This document shows positions 1 to 8,775 of a DNA stretch of 47,218 nucleotides, piece by piece. Position numbers and translations under genes: made by a program. Under the pieces are notes generated by a model. It was not told the DNA's origin, did not search any database, and saw nothing but the letters and a program-made list of their open reading frames with translations. The stretch is from an uncultured Prochlorococcus sp. (GTDB taxonomy: Bacteria; Cyanobacteriota; Cyanobacteriia; PCC-6307; Cyanobiaceae): contig CACCZQ010000005.1 of assembly GCA_902550485.1 (NCBI GenBank), positions 1-47,218 of the forward strand. Reading direction: 5' to 3'. The stretch's first letter is position 1; the number at the start of each line of letters is the position of its first letter.

Positions 1-919
1 TGTTTCTTTTCCACATCCATGGTTTGATTCTTTTTAATGTGGTTCCTTTAAGCTTTTCTTTCCAAGTTTTATCATCCCAATTTAACGACTCAATATTAAG
101 ATTTTTAATCCATTCTTTAGGTGTAGTTTCAAAGTTATTGTTGTATGGCACTGACTTATTCCAAGGGCATACATCTTGACAAATATCACATCCAGCAACC
201 CATCCGTCTAATTTTTTTTCTATTTTCTTTGGAATAGTTTTATCCCTATTCTCTATTGTGTGATAAGCAATGCATAGATCTGACTGTATTACAAAGGGTT
301 CTACTATTGCTTTTGTGGGACAATGTTCAATACAAATATCACATTTTCCACAAAGTGATTGATGAGGTTTATCTGGGATTAAATCTTTTGTAAGGATCAT
401 AAAACCTAAAGTAAACCAAGAACCATTTTTTTTGCTTATTAAATTGCTATTTTTACCTATCCAACCAATCCCTGACTCCTCTGCCCATGCTTTTTCAAGA
501 AGGGGAGAGGTATCAACACATATTTTCCATTTGCAATCAGGAATTTCTAGGTTGATCCATTTACCGATATTCTTTAATTTTTTTTGAATCACTTTATGGT
601 AATCTTCTGCTTGGCCAAATTTAGCTACCTTGAGGAAATTATCGTTGTTATTGTTTGAATTAATGTAAGCAAAACCAACGCTTAAAACACTTTTTGCATC
701 TTCAAAAAGTGAGCTTATATTTCTTCTTTTTTCTGCTTCCATCCATTTCATTTCAGCATGGTGATTATTTGATAACCATCTTTCTAATGCATTAGTTCTT
801 AATTTTATCCGCGAACTTCCTGGTATTGAAGCTATTCCAGCAATTGTAAAACCTTCAAAAATAGCTCTTTCTTTTAATTTTTTACTAAATTTTTTTTTGT
901 CTTGAAGAGTATCAATCAT
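1..919 (-). CDS. queG: Epoxyqueuosine reductase QueG (3' end outside window)
   Basis: QueG performs the last step of queuosine synthesis, reducing epoxyqueuosine to queuosine in the tRNA wobble position with cobalamin and two [4Fe-4S] clusters. Translating the minus strand from ATG at 919 gives about 306 codons with no stop before the window edge, so the C-terminus is missing. Two ferredoxin-like cysteine motifs are visible: CGKCDICIEHCP near residue 190 and CDICQDVCPW near residue 244, in the order and spacing expected for QueG. The N-terminal part carries the SSRIK-type stretch of the family. It is divergent from the DUF502 gene across a 145-bp gap. Family membership is clear; only the length is unknown. 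Confidence 0.93.
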   Translation of the reverse strand, partial: MIDTLQDKKKFSKKLKERAIFEGFTIAGIASIPGSSRIKLRTNALERWLSNNHHAEMKWMEAEKRRNISSLFEDAKSVLSVGFAYINSNNNNDNFLKVAKFGQAEDYHKVIQKKLKNIGKWINLEIPDCKWKICVDTSPLLEKAWAEESGIGWIGKNSNLISKKNGSWFTLGFMILTKDLIPDKPHQSLCGKCDICIEHCPTKAIVEPFVIQSDLCIAYHTIENRDKTIPKKIEKKLDGWVAGCDICQDVCPWNKSVPYNNNFETTPKEWIKNLNIESLNWDDKTWKEKLKGTTLKRIKPWMWKRN

Positions 920-980
920 TATTCTATTTTTATAGCATTTCTATATAGAGGTTTATTTTGGGTAATAAACTTATAAAAAA

Positions 981-1010
981 TTAGATATATTTAAAAAAAA
1001 TATATCCTAA
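981..1010. promoter_or_regulatory. A/T-rich inverted repeat between divergent queG and DUF502 genes
   Basis: The arms TTAGATATATTT and AAATATATCCTAA can pair around an A-only loop of about five bases, with one unpaired C. It is the only extended dyad in the 145-bp divergent gap, so it may be an operator or a transcript hairpin. In DNA this A/T-rich, chance palindromes are common, and no known regulator site is recognised. Confidence 0.25.
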
Positions 1011-1064
1011 CTCAGTAAAAACAGCTAAATTATTAGTAAAGTTAATATAGTTAGAAACCTTATT

Positions 1065-1799
1065 TTGGTTGAAATTAATAAAAATCAAGATTCGAATTTA
1101 GGATCTAGGCTTCAGCAAGATCTTAAAAATGATCTTATAGCCGGCTTGTTAGTTGTAATACCCTTAGCAACAACAATATGGCTCTCATCATTAGTTAGTA
1201 AATTTGTTTTAACGTTAGTTACTTCAGTTCCAAAGCAATTAAATCCTTTTATTACGTTAAATCCTTTATTACAAGATTTAATTAATCTTACTTTAGGTTT
1301 AACTGTTCCTTTATTAGCTATTTTGCTTATAGGCTTGATGGCGAGAAATTTTGTAGGAAGGTGGTTATTAGAATTTGGAGAGGGTACTTTATCAAAAATC
1401 CCAGTAGCTGGAGCTGTTTATAAAACTCTTAAACAATTGCTAGAAACTTTTTTAAGTAATAAATCTAACAGATTTAGAAGAGTTGTTTTAGTTGAATATC
1501 CTCGTGAGGGACTTTATAGTGTAGGCTTTGTAACTGGAGATGTTGGGCCTTCTCTGCAGCCAGAATTAGAAGAAAAATTACTTAGTGTTTTTATACCTAC
1601 AGCACCAAACCCTACAACTGGATGGTACACACTTGTTCCTGAATCTTCTGTTAAGGATTTGGATATTTCTGTTGAAGATGCTTTTAGAACTATAATTTCG
1701 GCTGGGATAGTTAATCCAGATGAGAAAAATAACACTACAAATCCAACATTTTCAAAATTGTTTTCTCAATTACGAGCTTCCACTAATACTTCTTCTTAA
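1065..1799 (+). CDS. DUF502 family membrane protein
   Basis: This is a 244-residue protein of the DUF502 family, which is widespread in cyanobacteria and plants (COV-like) and has no firmly assigned biochemical role in bacteria. Two hydrophobic segments are visible, about residues 24-50 and 70-93, followed by a soluble domain with the family-type stretches ARNFVGRW and PVAGAVYKTLKQ, and later GFVTGDVG and FIPTAPNPTTGWY. The start used is TTG at 1065, because no ATG lies near the N-terminus and the reading frame begins just before the conserved region. The stop abuts the nusB start, so the two are probably co-transcribed. The low-complexity tail (TNPTFSKLF onward) is probably variable. Confidence 0.85.
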   Translation: MVEINKNQDSNLGSRLQQDLKNDLIAGLLVVIPLATTIWLSSLVSKFVLTLVTSVPKQLNPFITLNPLLQDLINLTLGLTVPLLAILLIGLMARNFVGRWLLEFGEGTLSKIPVAGAVYKTLKQLLETFLSNKSNRFRRVVLVEYPREGLYSVGFVTGDVGPSLQPELEEKLLSVFIPTAPNPTTGWYTLVPESSVKDLDISVEDAFRTIISAGIVNPDEKNNTTNPTFSKLFSQLRASTNTSS

Positions 1800-1802
1800 T
1801 TG

Positions 1803-2420
1803 ATGCATAATAGATCCCTTTCTAGAGAATTATCTTTAATTTCTCTTGGCCTTATAAAAGATAAAGGTGATTTTAAATTAAATAAAATTCAGATAGAAGA
1901 AATTTTTGAATCTGCTTTGGATTCTCTAATAAACCATTGCAGAGAGGAATTAGATAATTGTGAGTCAGATTTAGAAAATGCCTCACAAAAAATATTAGAT
2001 AGTGAATTGCAAGAAGGTGTTAATTCTTCTTATTCAAATGTTCGAGATGAATTAAAAAAATCTCTAATAAAAATTGAAACTGTAATGAATACACTCTCAA
2101 TAACTCTAGACTTTCCAAAATTAATTGTTTCTAGTTGTCAAATTGATATCAGAGACGATGTGAATCAAATAATTTGTAATATAATTAATAACCTTAAAAG
2201 TATTGATTCTGATATCGATCAAGCAATGGATGGTTGGAGATTAAAAAGATTACCAAGAATTGATAGGGATATTTTGCGTCTAGCTTACGTGGATATCAAT
2301 TTTCTGAATACACCGGTAGCTGTTGCTTGTGATGAGGCGGTTAACTTAGCTAATAAATATAGCGACCTGCAAGGGAGAAAATTTATTAATGGAGTTTTAA
2401 GGAGATTACAAACAATTTAA
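1803..2420 (+). CDS. nusB: Transcription antitermination factor NusB
   Basis: NusB binds boxA RNA with NusE (S10) to suppress termination in rRNA operons. The protein is 205 residues from ATG at 1803. A TTG directly upstream at 1800 would add one residue, and the ATG is preferred. The start matches the family pattern (RSLSRELSLISLG), and the C-terminal half carries the diagnostic features: WRLKRLPRIDRDILRLAYVD, then NTPVAVACDEAVNLANKYS and a GRKFINGVLRRL end. The middle (residues about 35-110) is longer and more acidic than in E. coli NusB (139 residues), which is typical of cyanobacteria. It sits between the DUF502 gene and ftsY on the same strand. Confidence 0.93.
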   Translation: MHNRSLSRELSLISLGLIKDKGDFKLNKIQIEEIFESALDSLINHCREELDNCESDLENASQKILDSELQEGVNSSYSNVRDELKKSLIKIETVMNTLSITLDFPKLIVSSCQIDIRDDVNQIICNIINNLKSIDSDIDQAMDGWRLKRLPRIDRDILRLAYVDINFLNTPVAVACDEAVNLANKYSDLQGRKFINGVLRRLQTI

Positions 2421-2483
2421 ATGGCATGATTATTTGATATAAATAGATAGTATTTTAAAATTATTAAATGAGAATTATTAATA

Positions 2484-3743
2484 ATGACTAATATTGATCC
2501 CGATAATTCTCGTGAATGGGCTGCACAAGCTTATGCACTTTTAAAAAAACGACAGGAAGAGCAAAAGCAAGAATTACAGAAAGAGGAGGAGCAAAAGCAA
2601 GAATTACAGAAAGAGGAAGAGCAAAAGCAAGAATTACAGAAAGAGGAAGAGCAAAAGCAAGAATTGATTGATACTTCTAATAAAGAAAAAATTTTTGGAC
2701 AGGCTGAAACTATTGCTGAAACTGAATTAGGTGAATTTGATGATAATTTTACTTGGTCTGCAATGGTGTTGGCTGCTCAAGGAAAAAAAATAAATCAAAT
2801 ATCGATAGATGAAATTGATTGGTTAACTAAATTACGCCGAGGATTAGAAGAAACCCGCAAAGGATTTGTGACTGAATTATTGGATAAATTGGGTGATGAT
2901 CCTCTTACTCCTGAATCTCTTGACGATTTAGAAACTTTATTAATAAGAGCTGATGTAGGGATTGATTCAACCGATAAAGTTATAAGTTCTCTCAGAACAA
3001 AATTAAACGAAGAAGTCTTAGGTGGTGAAGCAGGAATAAAATTCTTGAAGAAGGAATTAAAATTGATTATCGATAAACCAATAAAAAATTCAGGAACTGA
3101 TCTCTTAGTGCCTCAAAAGGGTAAGTTAAATGTCTGGTTACTAGTGGGAGTTAATGGTGTTGGAAAAACTACTACACTAGGAAAATTAGCATATTTATCT
3201 TCCAAAAGTAATTATAAAACTTTGATAGCTGCGGCTGATACTTTTAGAGCGGCTGCAGTAGAACAACTTAAAGTATGGGGAGATAGAAGTAATGTTGACG
3301 TTATATCTAATCAATCAAAAAATGCTGATCCAGCTGCTGTGGTTTTTGATGCAATTAATTCTGCAAAAAAAAGAGATATCGATTTATTACTTGTTGATAC
3401 AGCGGGTAGATTGCAAACTAAAAATAATTTGATGGATGAATTAGCAAAAATAAAAAAAATTATTGATAAAAAAGTTCCAGATGCCATTGTTGAATCATTA
3501 TTAGTTTTAGATGCGAGTCAGGGTCAAAATGGCTTAAAGCAAGCAAAAAGTTTCGCTAAATCTGCAGATTTAAGTGGAGCAATTATTACTAAATTAGATG
3601 GGACTTCTAGAGGTGGCGTCTCTTTAGCTGTATCTGAAGAAGTAAATTTACCAATAAGGTTTATTGGAGCTGGTGAAGGTATAAAAGATTTGAGACCATT
3701 TAATAGTTATGAATTTGTAGAGGCTATGCTTGCAGATAAATAA
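2484..3743 (+). CDS. ftsY: Signal recognition particle receptor FtsY
   Basis: FtsY is the SRP receptor GTPase that docks ribosome-nascent chain-Ffh complexes at the membrane. It is 419 residues long. The acidic N-terminal A region contains a repeated EEQKQELQKE motif, a predicted charged helix. The N domain (about residues 110-200) is followed by the G domain with GVNGVGKTTT near 221, AADTFRAAAVEQL, DTAGRLQ near 304, TKLDG near 369, and the closing GAGEGIKDLRPF. All GTPase motifs are intact. The A region is the only unusual part, because it is built from near-identical 30-bp DNA repeats. The gene lies 63 bp after nusB. Confidence 0.96.
   Translation: MTNIDPDNSREWAAQAYALLKKRQEEQKQELQKEEEQKQELQKEEEQKQELQKEEEQKQELIDTSNKEKIFGQAETIAETELGEFDDNFTWSAMVLAAQGKKINQISIDEIDWLTKLRRGLEETRKGFVTELLDKLGDDPLTPESLDDLETLLIRADVGIDSTDKVISSLRTKLNEEVLGGEAGIKFLKKELKLIIDKPIKNSGTDLLVPQKGKLNVWLLVGVNGVGKTTTLGKLAYLSSKSNYKTLIAAADTFRAAAVEQLKVWGDRSNVDVISNQSKNADPAAVVFDAINSAKKRDIDLLLVDTAGRLQTKNNLMDELAKIKKIIDKKVPDAIVESLLVLDASQGQNGLKQAKSFAKSADLSGAIITKLDGTSRGGVSLAVSEEVNLPIRFIGAGEGIKDLRPFNSYEFVEAMLADK
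2561..2665 (+). repeat. 30-bp tandem repeat inside ftsY (three units plus a half)
   Basis: The unit starts gcaaaagcaagaattacag and continues with a GA-rich third. Copies begin at 2561, 2591 and 2621, with a 15-bp partial copy from 2651. Only one base differs among the full copies. Each unit is exactly ten codons, so gain or loss of a unit keeps the frame. Such near-perfect identity in a coding region suggests recent expansion by replication slippage. Confidence 0.9.
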
Positions 3744-3812
3744 ACATTTAATGAATTTTTTTTTTAAAAATTTTATTTTAATGTTAAAACATACTTATCT
3801 ATTAGATTTGTT

Positions 3813-5156
3813 TTGACAAATAATCAAAAAGAAAAAATATTTTCGAACAAATTTATTCAAAATTTTTTAGAAAATGAATCTACAGTAATTTTAAAAAATA
3901 AATATAAATTTGCTGAAATTGCATCTTCATTAGCATATTATTTAAAATCATTCTCCAACATAAATAAATTACTCGATTATATATGCTTAATTTTTAAACA
4001 TATTTTTTCTGAGAATATAATCTTAATTATTCCTTTAAATTATGAGGGAGAGATATGGAAAGAAAATATAAAAATTTCCGCTAATGGGGAATATCTAAAA
4101 ATTCAAGAAGAAATTAATATATTTTTGAATCAATTTCAATTTTCAAAAAATTTTAAAATAAAGGAAATCCTAACTTTTGAAAATGCTTTAAAAAAAATTT
4201 TTAAAGAATATATAATTGAAACAAAAAAAATTGTATCTAGAGGTAAATGTAGAGGATTTATTTATACTTTTACCAGTGATATGTCTAGGCAGTCGATTTT
4301 TGAGGATAGTAATTTTAATTTTATTGAAAATTGTTTAGCTATTGGATTAGAAAATTACTATTTAATAAAAACAAAGAAAAAGCATGAAAACGTAGATAGA
4401 GAAATTTCAACTGGTGCTGAAATTCAATCTCAATTACTCCCTGATTATTGTCCAATTATCTATGGTCTAGACTTGGCTGCTCATTGTAGACCAGCTCTCC
4501 AGCTTGGTGGGGATTACTATGATTTTATGTGTTTGAAGACGAATATATCAGAAAAAAGAAAAGATAAAGCAAGATGGGCTTTTGTAATAGGTGATGTCAT
4601 GGGTAAAGGGATTCCAGCCGGTCTTTTAATGACTATGTTAAGAGGAATGTTACGTGCAGAGGTTCTTACAGGCCTGCCTCCAGATAGAATTTTGCATGAT
4701 TTGAATCAACTAGCAATAAATGATTTAGATCAATCGCATAGATTTGTGACATTGTTTTATTCAGATTATGATCCAAGAACTAGAAAATTGAGGTTCGCTA
4801 ATGCAGCACATAATCCTCCTTTGCTATGGAAAAGTTCAGATCAGAAAATTATAAAACTCGATGCAGAAGGATTTGTACTTGGACTACAAAAAGATGCTGA
4901 ATATCATTGTGGTGAAATCAAGCTTCATGAAAATGATTTAGTTCTTTATTACACAGATGGAGTAACTGATGCTTCTAATTCTTTAGGGCAAAGATTTGAT
5001 GAAGAAAGGTTAATTAAAATTCTTACAAAATTATGCAAGCAATCTTATACATCTCAAGAAATTCTAAATAAAATATTTAAAAAGTTAGATGATTTTACAG
5101 GGCAAAATAGACATCTAGAAGATGATGCATCAATGGTTATTTTTCAATTGCGATAG
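3813..5156 (+). CDS. PPM/SpoIIE-type serine phosphatase (RsbU-like)
   Basis: This 447-residue protein has a C-terminal PPM-type phosphatase domain of the SpoIIE/RsbU group. The metal-binding acidic motifs are present in order: GGDYYDF, GDVMGKGIPAG, YTDGVTDA and LEDDASMV. The linker EISTGAEIQSQLLP, typical of RsbU-like enzymes, joins it to an N-terminal half of about 190 residues. That half has no clear motif but is the size of a GAF-like sensor. Family members dephosphorylate anti-sigma-factor antagonists or similar partners, but no kinase or antagonist gene is adjacent, so the substrate is unknown. TTG at 3813 is the start. The N-terminal half is very rich in Lys, Asn and Ile. Confidence 0.85.
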   Translation: MTNNQKEKIFSNKFIQNFLENESTVILKNKYKFAEIASSLAYYLKSFSNINKLLDYICLIFKHIFSENIILIIPLNYEGEIWKENIKISANGEYLKIQEEINIFLNQFQFSKNFKIKEILTFENALKKIFKEYIIETKKIVSRGKCRGFIYTFTSDMSRQSIFEDSNFNFIENCLAIGLENYYLIKTKKKHENVDREISTGAEIQSQLLPDYCPIIYGLDLAAHCRPALQLGGDYYDFMCLKTNISEKRKDKARWAFVIGDVMGKGIPAGLLMTMLRGMLRAEVLTGLPPDRILHDLNQLAINDLDQSHRFVTLFYSDYDPRTRKLRFANAAHNPPLLWKSSDQKIIKLDAEGFVLGLQKDAEYHCGEIKLHENDLVLYYTDGVTDASNSLGQRFDEERLIKILTKLCKQSYTSQEILNKIFKKLDDFTGQNRHLEDDASMVIFQLR

Positions 5157-5217
5157 AGATTTTTGTCACTTTTATAAAAAAATGCTTTATTAGAGATACT
5201 TAAAGTTTCTAATTAAT

Positions 5218-6597
5218 ATGGCAAAAGTTTGGAGTAAAAGGTTTGATAATTCTCTTAACCCTTTTATTGAAAGGTTTAATGCTTCAATTGGTTTTGATAG
5301 AAAGCTCATTATAGAGGATTTAGATTGCTCAATTGCTCATGCGAAAATGCTTGGTAAAACTCAAGTTTTATCCTCTTCTGAAGCTTTGCAAATTATTAGT
5401 GGTCTAGAGTCAATAAAAGTTGAGTATTTGGAGGGTAAATTTTCTCCTGGCAAACCTTCTGAAGATATTCATTATTGTATAGAAGAAAAACTAATAAGTT
5501 TAATTGGTGAAACTGGAAAAAAATTACATACAGGTAGAAGTAGAAATGATCAAGTTGGTACAGATATAAGATTGTGGCTAAGAAAAGAGATTGACAATAT
5601 TGAAATTTTAATAACCGATTTGCAAAAATCTTTTTTAAATCTTGCGAAATCAAATATTTATACCTTAATTCCTGGATATACTCATATGCAAAGAGCTCAA
5701 CCATTATCTTTGGCTCATCATTTATTGGCTTATGTAGAAATGCTTCAAAGAGACCGTGATAGGTTTAAAGAAGTACGCGCAAGAGTTAATATTTCTCCTT
5801 TAGGAGCTGCAGCACTAGCGGGAACAAAAATAAAAATAGATAGGCACTTTACAGCTGCAGAATTGGGTTTTGAAAAGATTTATAAAAACAGTATTGATGC
5901 AGTTAGTGATAGAGATTTTTGTATAGAGTTTGTTTCTGCATCTGCTTTGTTAATGTCTCATTTAAGTAAAATTTCAGAAGAGATAATTTTATGGGTAACT
6001 GATGAATTTTCTTTTGCAAAATTAACAGATAAATGTGCCACAGGAAGTAGCTTAATGCCGCAGAAAAAAAATCCTGACGTTCCAGAGTTGATTAGAGGTA
6101 AGACAGGAAGAGTGTATGGACATCTTCAGGCATTGTTAACTATGGTCAAAGGAGTGCCACTCTCATACAACAAGGATTATCAAGAGGATAAAGAGCCAAT
6201 ATTTGATACTGTAGAAACAATATCTTCTTGTATTAAAGCAATGACTATTTTAATTAATGAGGGAATTGAATTTAATATTAAAAATCTATCTGATTCTGTA
6301 GAAAATGACTTTTCTAATGCTACTGATTTAGCAGATTATTTAGTTGCTAAAGATGTTCCTTTTAGGACCGCTTATCAAGTTGTTGGTGAAATAGTTAAAT
6401 ATTGCATGGAGAGAAAAATGTTACTTAAAAATCTAAAAGTTGATGAATTTAAAAAATTTCATCCATATTTTGATGAGGATGTTTTTGTGGATCTAAAACC
6501 TCTTAATGTTGTTAAATCAAGAAATAGTGAAGGTGGTACAGGTTTTGTTCAGGTAGAAAAAGAGGTAAATAAATGGCAAAAAATATTGTTAATTTGA
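5218..6597 (+). CDS. argH: Argininosuccinate lyase
   Basis: ArgH cleaves argininosuccinate to arginine and fumarate, the last step of arginine synthesis. The 459-residue length is standard. The fumarase/aspartase superfamily signature [16 protein letters not shown], with its catalytic loop serine, is intact. Also visible are [20 protein letters not shown] and [11 protein letters not shown], which form the other conserved active-site regions. The enzyme acts as a tetramer in the cytosol. The ATG at 5218 gives the usual start, with the conserved KVWSKRF. It is the fifth gene in the + strand run; argJ of the same pathway is elsewhere in the window (43397). Confidence 0.97.
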   Translation: MAKVWSKRFDNSLNPFIERFNASIGFDRKLIIEDLDCSIAHAKMLGKTQVLSSSEALQIISGLESIKVEYLEGKFSPGKPSEDIHYCIEEKLISLIGETGKKLHTGRSRNDQVGTDIRLWLRKEIDNIEILITDLQKSFLNLAKSNIYTLIPGYTHMQRAQPLSLAHHLLAYVEMLQRDRDRFKEVRARVNISPLGAAALAGTKIKIDRHFTAAELGFEKIYKNSIDAVSDRDFCIEFVSASALLMSHLSKISEEIILWVTDEFSFAKLTDKCATGSSLMPQKKNPDVPELIRGKTGRVYGHLQALLTMVKGVPLSYNKDYQEDKEPIFDTVETISSCIKAMTILINEGIEFNIKNLSDSVENDFSNATDLADYLVAKDVPFRTAYQVVGEIVKYCMERKMLLKNLKVDEFKKFHPYFDEDVFVDLKPLNVVKSRNSEGGTGFVQVEKEVNKWQKILLI

Positions 6598-6713
6598 ATC
6601 TGAATTATTTTTCTACAACAAGGGTATGCTTTGAAGTAGAATAATAAAGTAAACGTTATGGGACAACTCATAGTAGTTTTTTTATAAGGTAAATTTTCTT
6701 TGTTGAGTTTAAA

Positions 6714-7250
6714 GTGAGTATTTTTGTTGGCAATTTGCCGTTCCGCGCAGAGCGTGAAGATCTTATACAGTTGTTTGCCCCTTTTGGTGAGGTTTTAAAT
6801 TGTTCTCTACCCTTAGAGAGAGATACTGGAAGGAAAAGAGGATTCGCATTTATTGAAATGGCAGACGAAGCGATTGAGTCAACAGCTATTGATGGTTTGC
6901 AAGGTACGGAACTTATGGGTAGGCCATTAAGAATTAATAAGGCTGAGCCAAGAGGTTCTGGTGGGTCTCGTAGAGGAGGAAGAGGTGGTTACGGCGGCGG
7001 TAATAACGGTGGTGGTTACAGTGGCGGTGGCTATGGCGGCGGTAATAACGGTGGTGGTTACAGTGGCGGTGGCTATGGCGGCGGTAATTCTGGATTTAAT
7101 AGTTCTAATGCTAATAAATCTTCTGGAGCAGAAGGTTGGGAAGACAGAAGTTATGGTAATTCTTCTGAAAACTCTGAATATGAAAATGGTAGGAGCAGAA
7201 GAAAAAGGGGAGTATCCAATAAGAGCAATGCTTCAAATGAGACAAATTAG
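6714..7250 (+). CDS. Glycine-rich RRM RNA-binding protein (Rbp type)
   Basis: A single RNA recognition motif fills about residues 1-80, with RNP2 (IFVGNLPF) and RNP1 (RKRGFAFIEM) both intact. It is followed by a glycine/tyrosine-rich tail (about 82-135) and a charged end. Cyanobacterial Rbp proteins of this type are often cold-responsive and bind RNA in the cytosol. The GTG start at 6714 places RNP2 immediately at the N-terminus, as in relatives. The 116-bp leader is long for this genome and may be regulatory. The tail is encoded by two perfect 42-bp repeats, far richer in G+C than the surroundings. The stop overlaps the convergent dusA stop by four bases. Confidence 0.92.
   Translation: MSIFVGNLPFRAEREDLIQLFAPFGEVLNCSLPLERDTGRKRGFAFIEMADEAIESTAIDGLQGTELMGRPLRINKAEPRGSGGSRRGGRGGYGGGNNGGGYSGGGYGGGNNGGGYSGGGYGGGNSGFNSSNANKSSGAEGWEDRSYGNSSENSEYENGRSRRKRGVSNKSNASNETN
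6993..7076 (+). repeat. Two perfect 42-bp tandem repeats in the Gly-rich tail
   Basis: Copies at 6993-7034 and 7035-7076 are identical, and a third begins at 7077 before diverging. The unit encodes a 14-residue Gly/Asn/Tyr/Ser block. The perfect third-position identity in an A/T-rich genome points to a recent duplication. Confidence 0.9.
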
Positions 7251-8251
7251 TAACCCATTTCTTCAAGTACTTTCGTTAATTTAAATAGATATTCAATATT
7301 TAATTCTTTTTTTATAGATTTATTTGAAATTTGATTTCTCCAAATTTTGGCTTTTGGTATTCCTTCAACTAAATTTATAAGATGCTTGCAAATATCCCAA
7401 GATTTTCCTCCATTACTTAAATGAGCTTCTATGTAGGGAATTAAGGAGAATATAATTTTCGAAGCAGATTTGGGTTTTGTATTAATACCATAAATTTTTT
7501 GATCAATTTCAGACCATCTTAAAGGATGTTTATATATTGACCGTCCAATCATGACCCCATCAAAATCACTTAAGGCTGTTAATGATTCATTGATATTTGT
7601 TAAACCCCCATTGATTTCTATTAATAATTTTGGATTTGATTTTTTCAATTTTTTTACTATCTCATAATTTAGTGGAGGTATGGTCCTGTTTTGTTTTGGA
7701 TTAAGACCTTTTAATATGGCTTTCCTTGCATGAACTGTAAATCTGTCTGCACCAGCACTTGCGACAATTCTTACGAAATTATTCAAGCTAACAAAACTAT
7801 CATCATTGTCTACACCGATTCTGTGCTTGATCGTAACCGGTAAGTTGCAATTGTTTTTTAACGATTCTATACATATTGCTACTTTTTCAGGGTCTTTCAT
7901 AAGTGAAGCACCAAAATTTCCAGAACAGACCCTTGGACTCGGACAACCAACATTAAAGTTTATTTCGTCATAACCCCAATCCTGTGCCATTTTGGCTGCT
8001 TCTTTAAGGATTTTAGGATCGTCCCCGCCAAACTGAATTGATATCGGATGTTCATCACCATTAAAATCTAGAAAAATTTCTTTTTTATGTGTATAAACTA
8101 AACTCTGGGCCACAATCATTTCCGTATATAATAGAGCCTTCAAACTTATTTTTCTCATTATCATTCTGAAATGCTTATCAGTACAATCCATCATTGGAGC
8201 AATACTGAATTTATGAATATTTTTAATAGAATTAGGTTTAATGAAATTCAT
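7247..8251 (-). CDS. dusA: tRNA-dihydrouridine synthase A
   Basis: Dus enzymes reduce uridines in the tRNA D-loop using FMN and NADPH. This 334-residue protein matches the DusA subgroup: SIAPMMDCTDKHFR at the start (the first strand of the FMN-binding barrel), YTEMIVAQ, QFGGDDP, NFNVGCPSPRVCSGNFGASL around the catalytic cysteine region, KHRIGVDNDDS, FTVHARKA, INGGLTN and DGVMIGRS. The helical C-terminal domain is present, so the protein is full length. It runs convergent to the RRM gene with a four-base stop overlap, and divergent from msrB across only 22 bp, so promoters must lie within the neighbouring coding sequence or be very compact. Confidence 0.94.
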   Translation of the reverse strand: MNFIKPNSIKNIHKFSIAPMMDCTDKHFRMIMRKISLKALLYTEMIVAQSLVYTHKKEIFLDFNGDEHPISIQFGGDDPKILKEAAKMAQDWGYDEINFNVGCPSPRVCSGNFGASLMKDPEKVAICIESLKNNCNLPVTIKHRIGVDNDDSFVSLNNFVRIVASAGADRFTVHARKAILKGLNPKQNRTIPPLNYEIVKKLKKSNPKLLIEINGGLTNINESLTALSDFDGVMIGRSIYKHPLRWSEIDQKIYGINTKPKSASKIIFSLIPYIEAHLSNGGKSWDICKHLINLVEGIPKAKIWRNQISNKSIKKELNIEYLFKLTKVLEEMGY

Positions 8252-8273
8252 TACTTTTTTGTGATTTAAATAT

Positions 8274-8768
8274 ATGAATCAATTTCTATCAAGGAGAACT
8301 TTTATTCTAATTCCTACTATGTCAATCTTAAATATAATCTTTAAGCCTATGCAAGTATTAGCATCATCATTTGCTTCTAAAGAAGGCTGGAAATTCTCAA
8401 AAGATGAATGGAAAGCTAGGCTTAGTCCAGAATCTTATTATATTTTGAGGGAAGAAGGGACTGAAAGAGCGTTCAGCAGTCAGTTAAATAATGAGAAAAG
8501 AAAAGGTATATTTCACTGTGCAGGATGCGATTTGCCGCTTTTTTCCTCAGATAAAAAGTACGATAGTGGTACAGGATGGCCAAGTTTCTGGGATTCAATT
8601 CAAGGATCAGTAGAAACAAAGGTTGATTTTAAGTTAATTGTCCCAAGAACCGAATATCATTGCTCTAGATGCGGAGGTCATCAAGGACATGTCTTCAATG
8701 ATGGGCCACTTCCCACTGGCAAAAGATACTGTAACAATGGACTAGCATTAAAGTTTGTTCCTGATTAA
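8274..8768 (+). CDS. msrB: Peptide-methionine (R)-S-oxide reductase MsrB with Tat-like leader
   Basis: MsrB repairs the R-epimer of methionine sulfoxide in proteins. In this 164-residue protein the zinc-binding pairs are C82/C85 (CAGC) and C130/C133 (CSRC), GTGWPSF is intact, and the catalytic cysteine is C153 in RYCNNGLAL. The first 35 residues are not part of the enzyme. They contain SRRTFIL (R7, R8), a hydrophobic core and an ala/ser-rich end (VLASSFA), which resembles a twin-arginine signal peptide and suggests a periplasmic or thylakoid-lumen location. A lipid-anchored or uncleaved form is possible. The enzymatic call is firm; the localisation is inferred. Confidence 0.93.
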   Translation: MNQFLSRRTFILIPTMSILNIIFKPMQVLASSFASKEGWKFSKDEWKARLSPESYYILREEGTERAFSSQLNNEKRKGIFHCAGCDLPLFSSDKKYDSGTGWPSFWDSIQGSVETKVDFKLIVPRTEYHCSRCGGHQGHVFNDGPLPTGKRYCNNGLALKFVPD

Positions 8769-8775
8769 ATATTTG

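Noticed and set aside
2561-2665. CRISPR-like direct repeats
   Set aside because: The copies are contiguous with no spacers and lie in the ftsY reading frame as ten-codon units.
5396-5704. Antisense 102-residue frame within argH
   Set aside because: It has aromatic-rich, unpatterned composition and lies opposite conserved ArgH active-site codons.
6961-7284. Long overlapping frame in the glycine-rich tail of the RRM gene
   Set aside because: It is a Val/Ala-rich shadow of the G+C-rich repeat and lacks any domain, while the RRM frame has intact RNP motifs.
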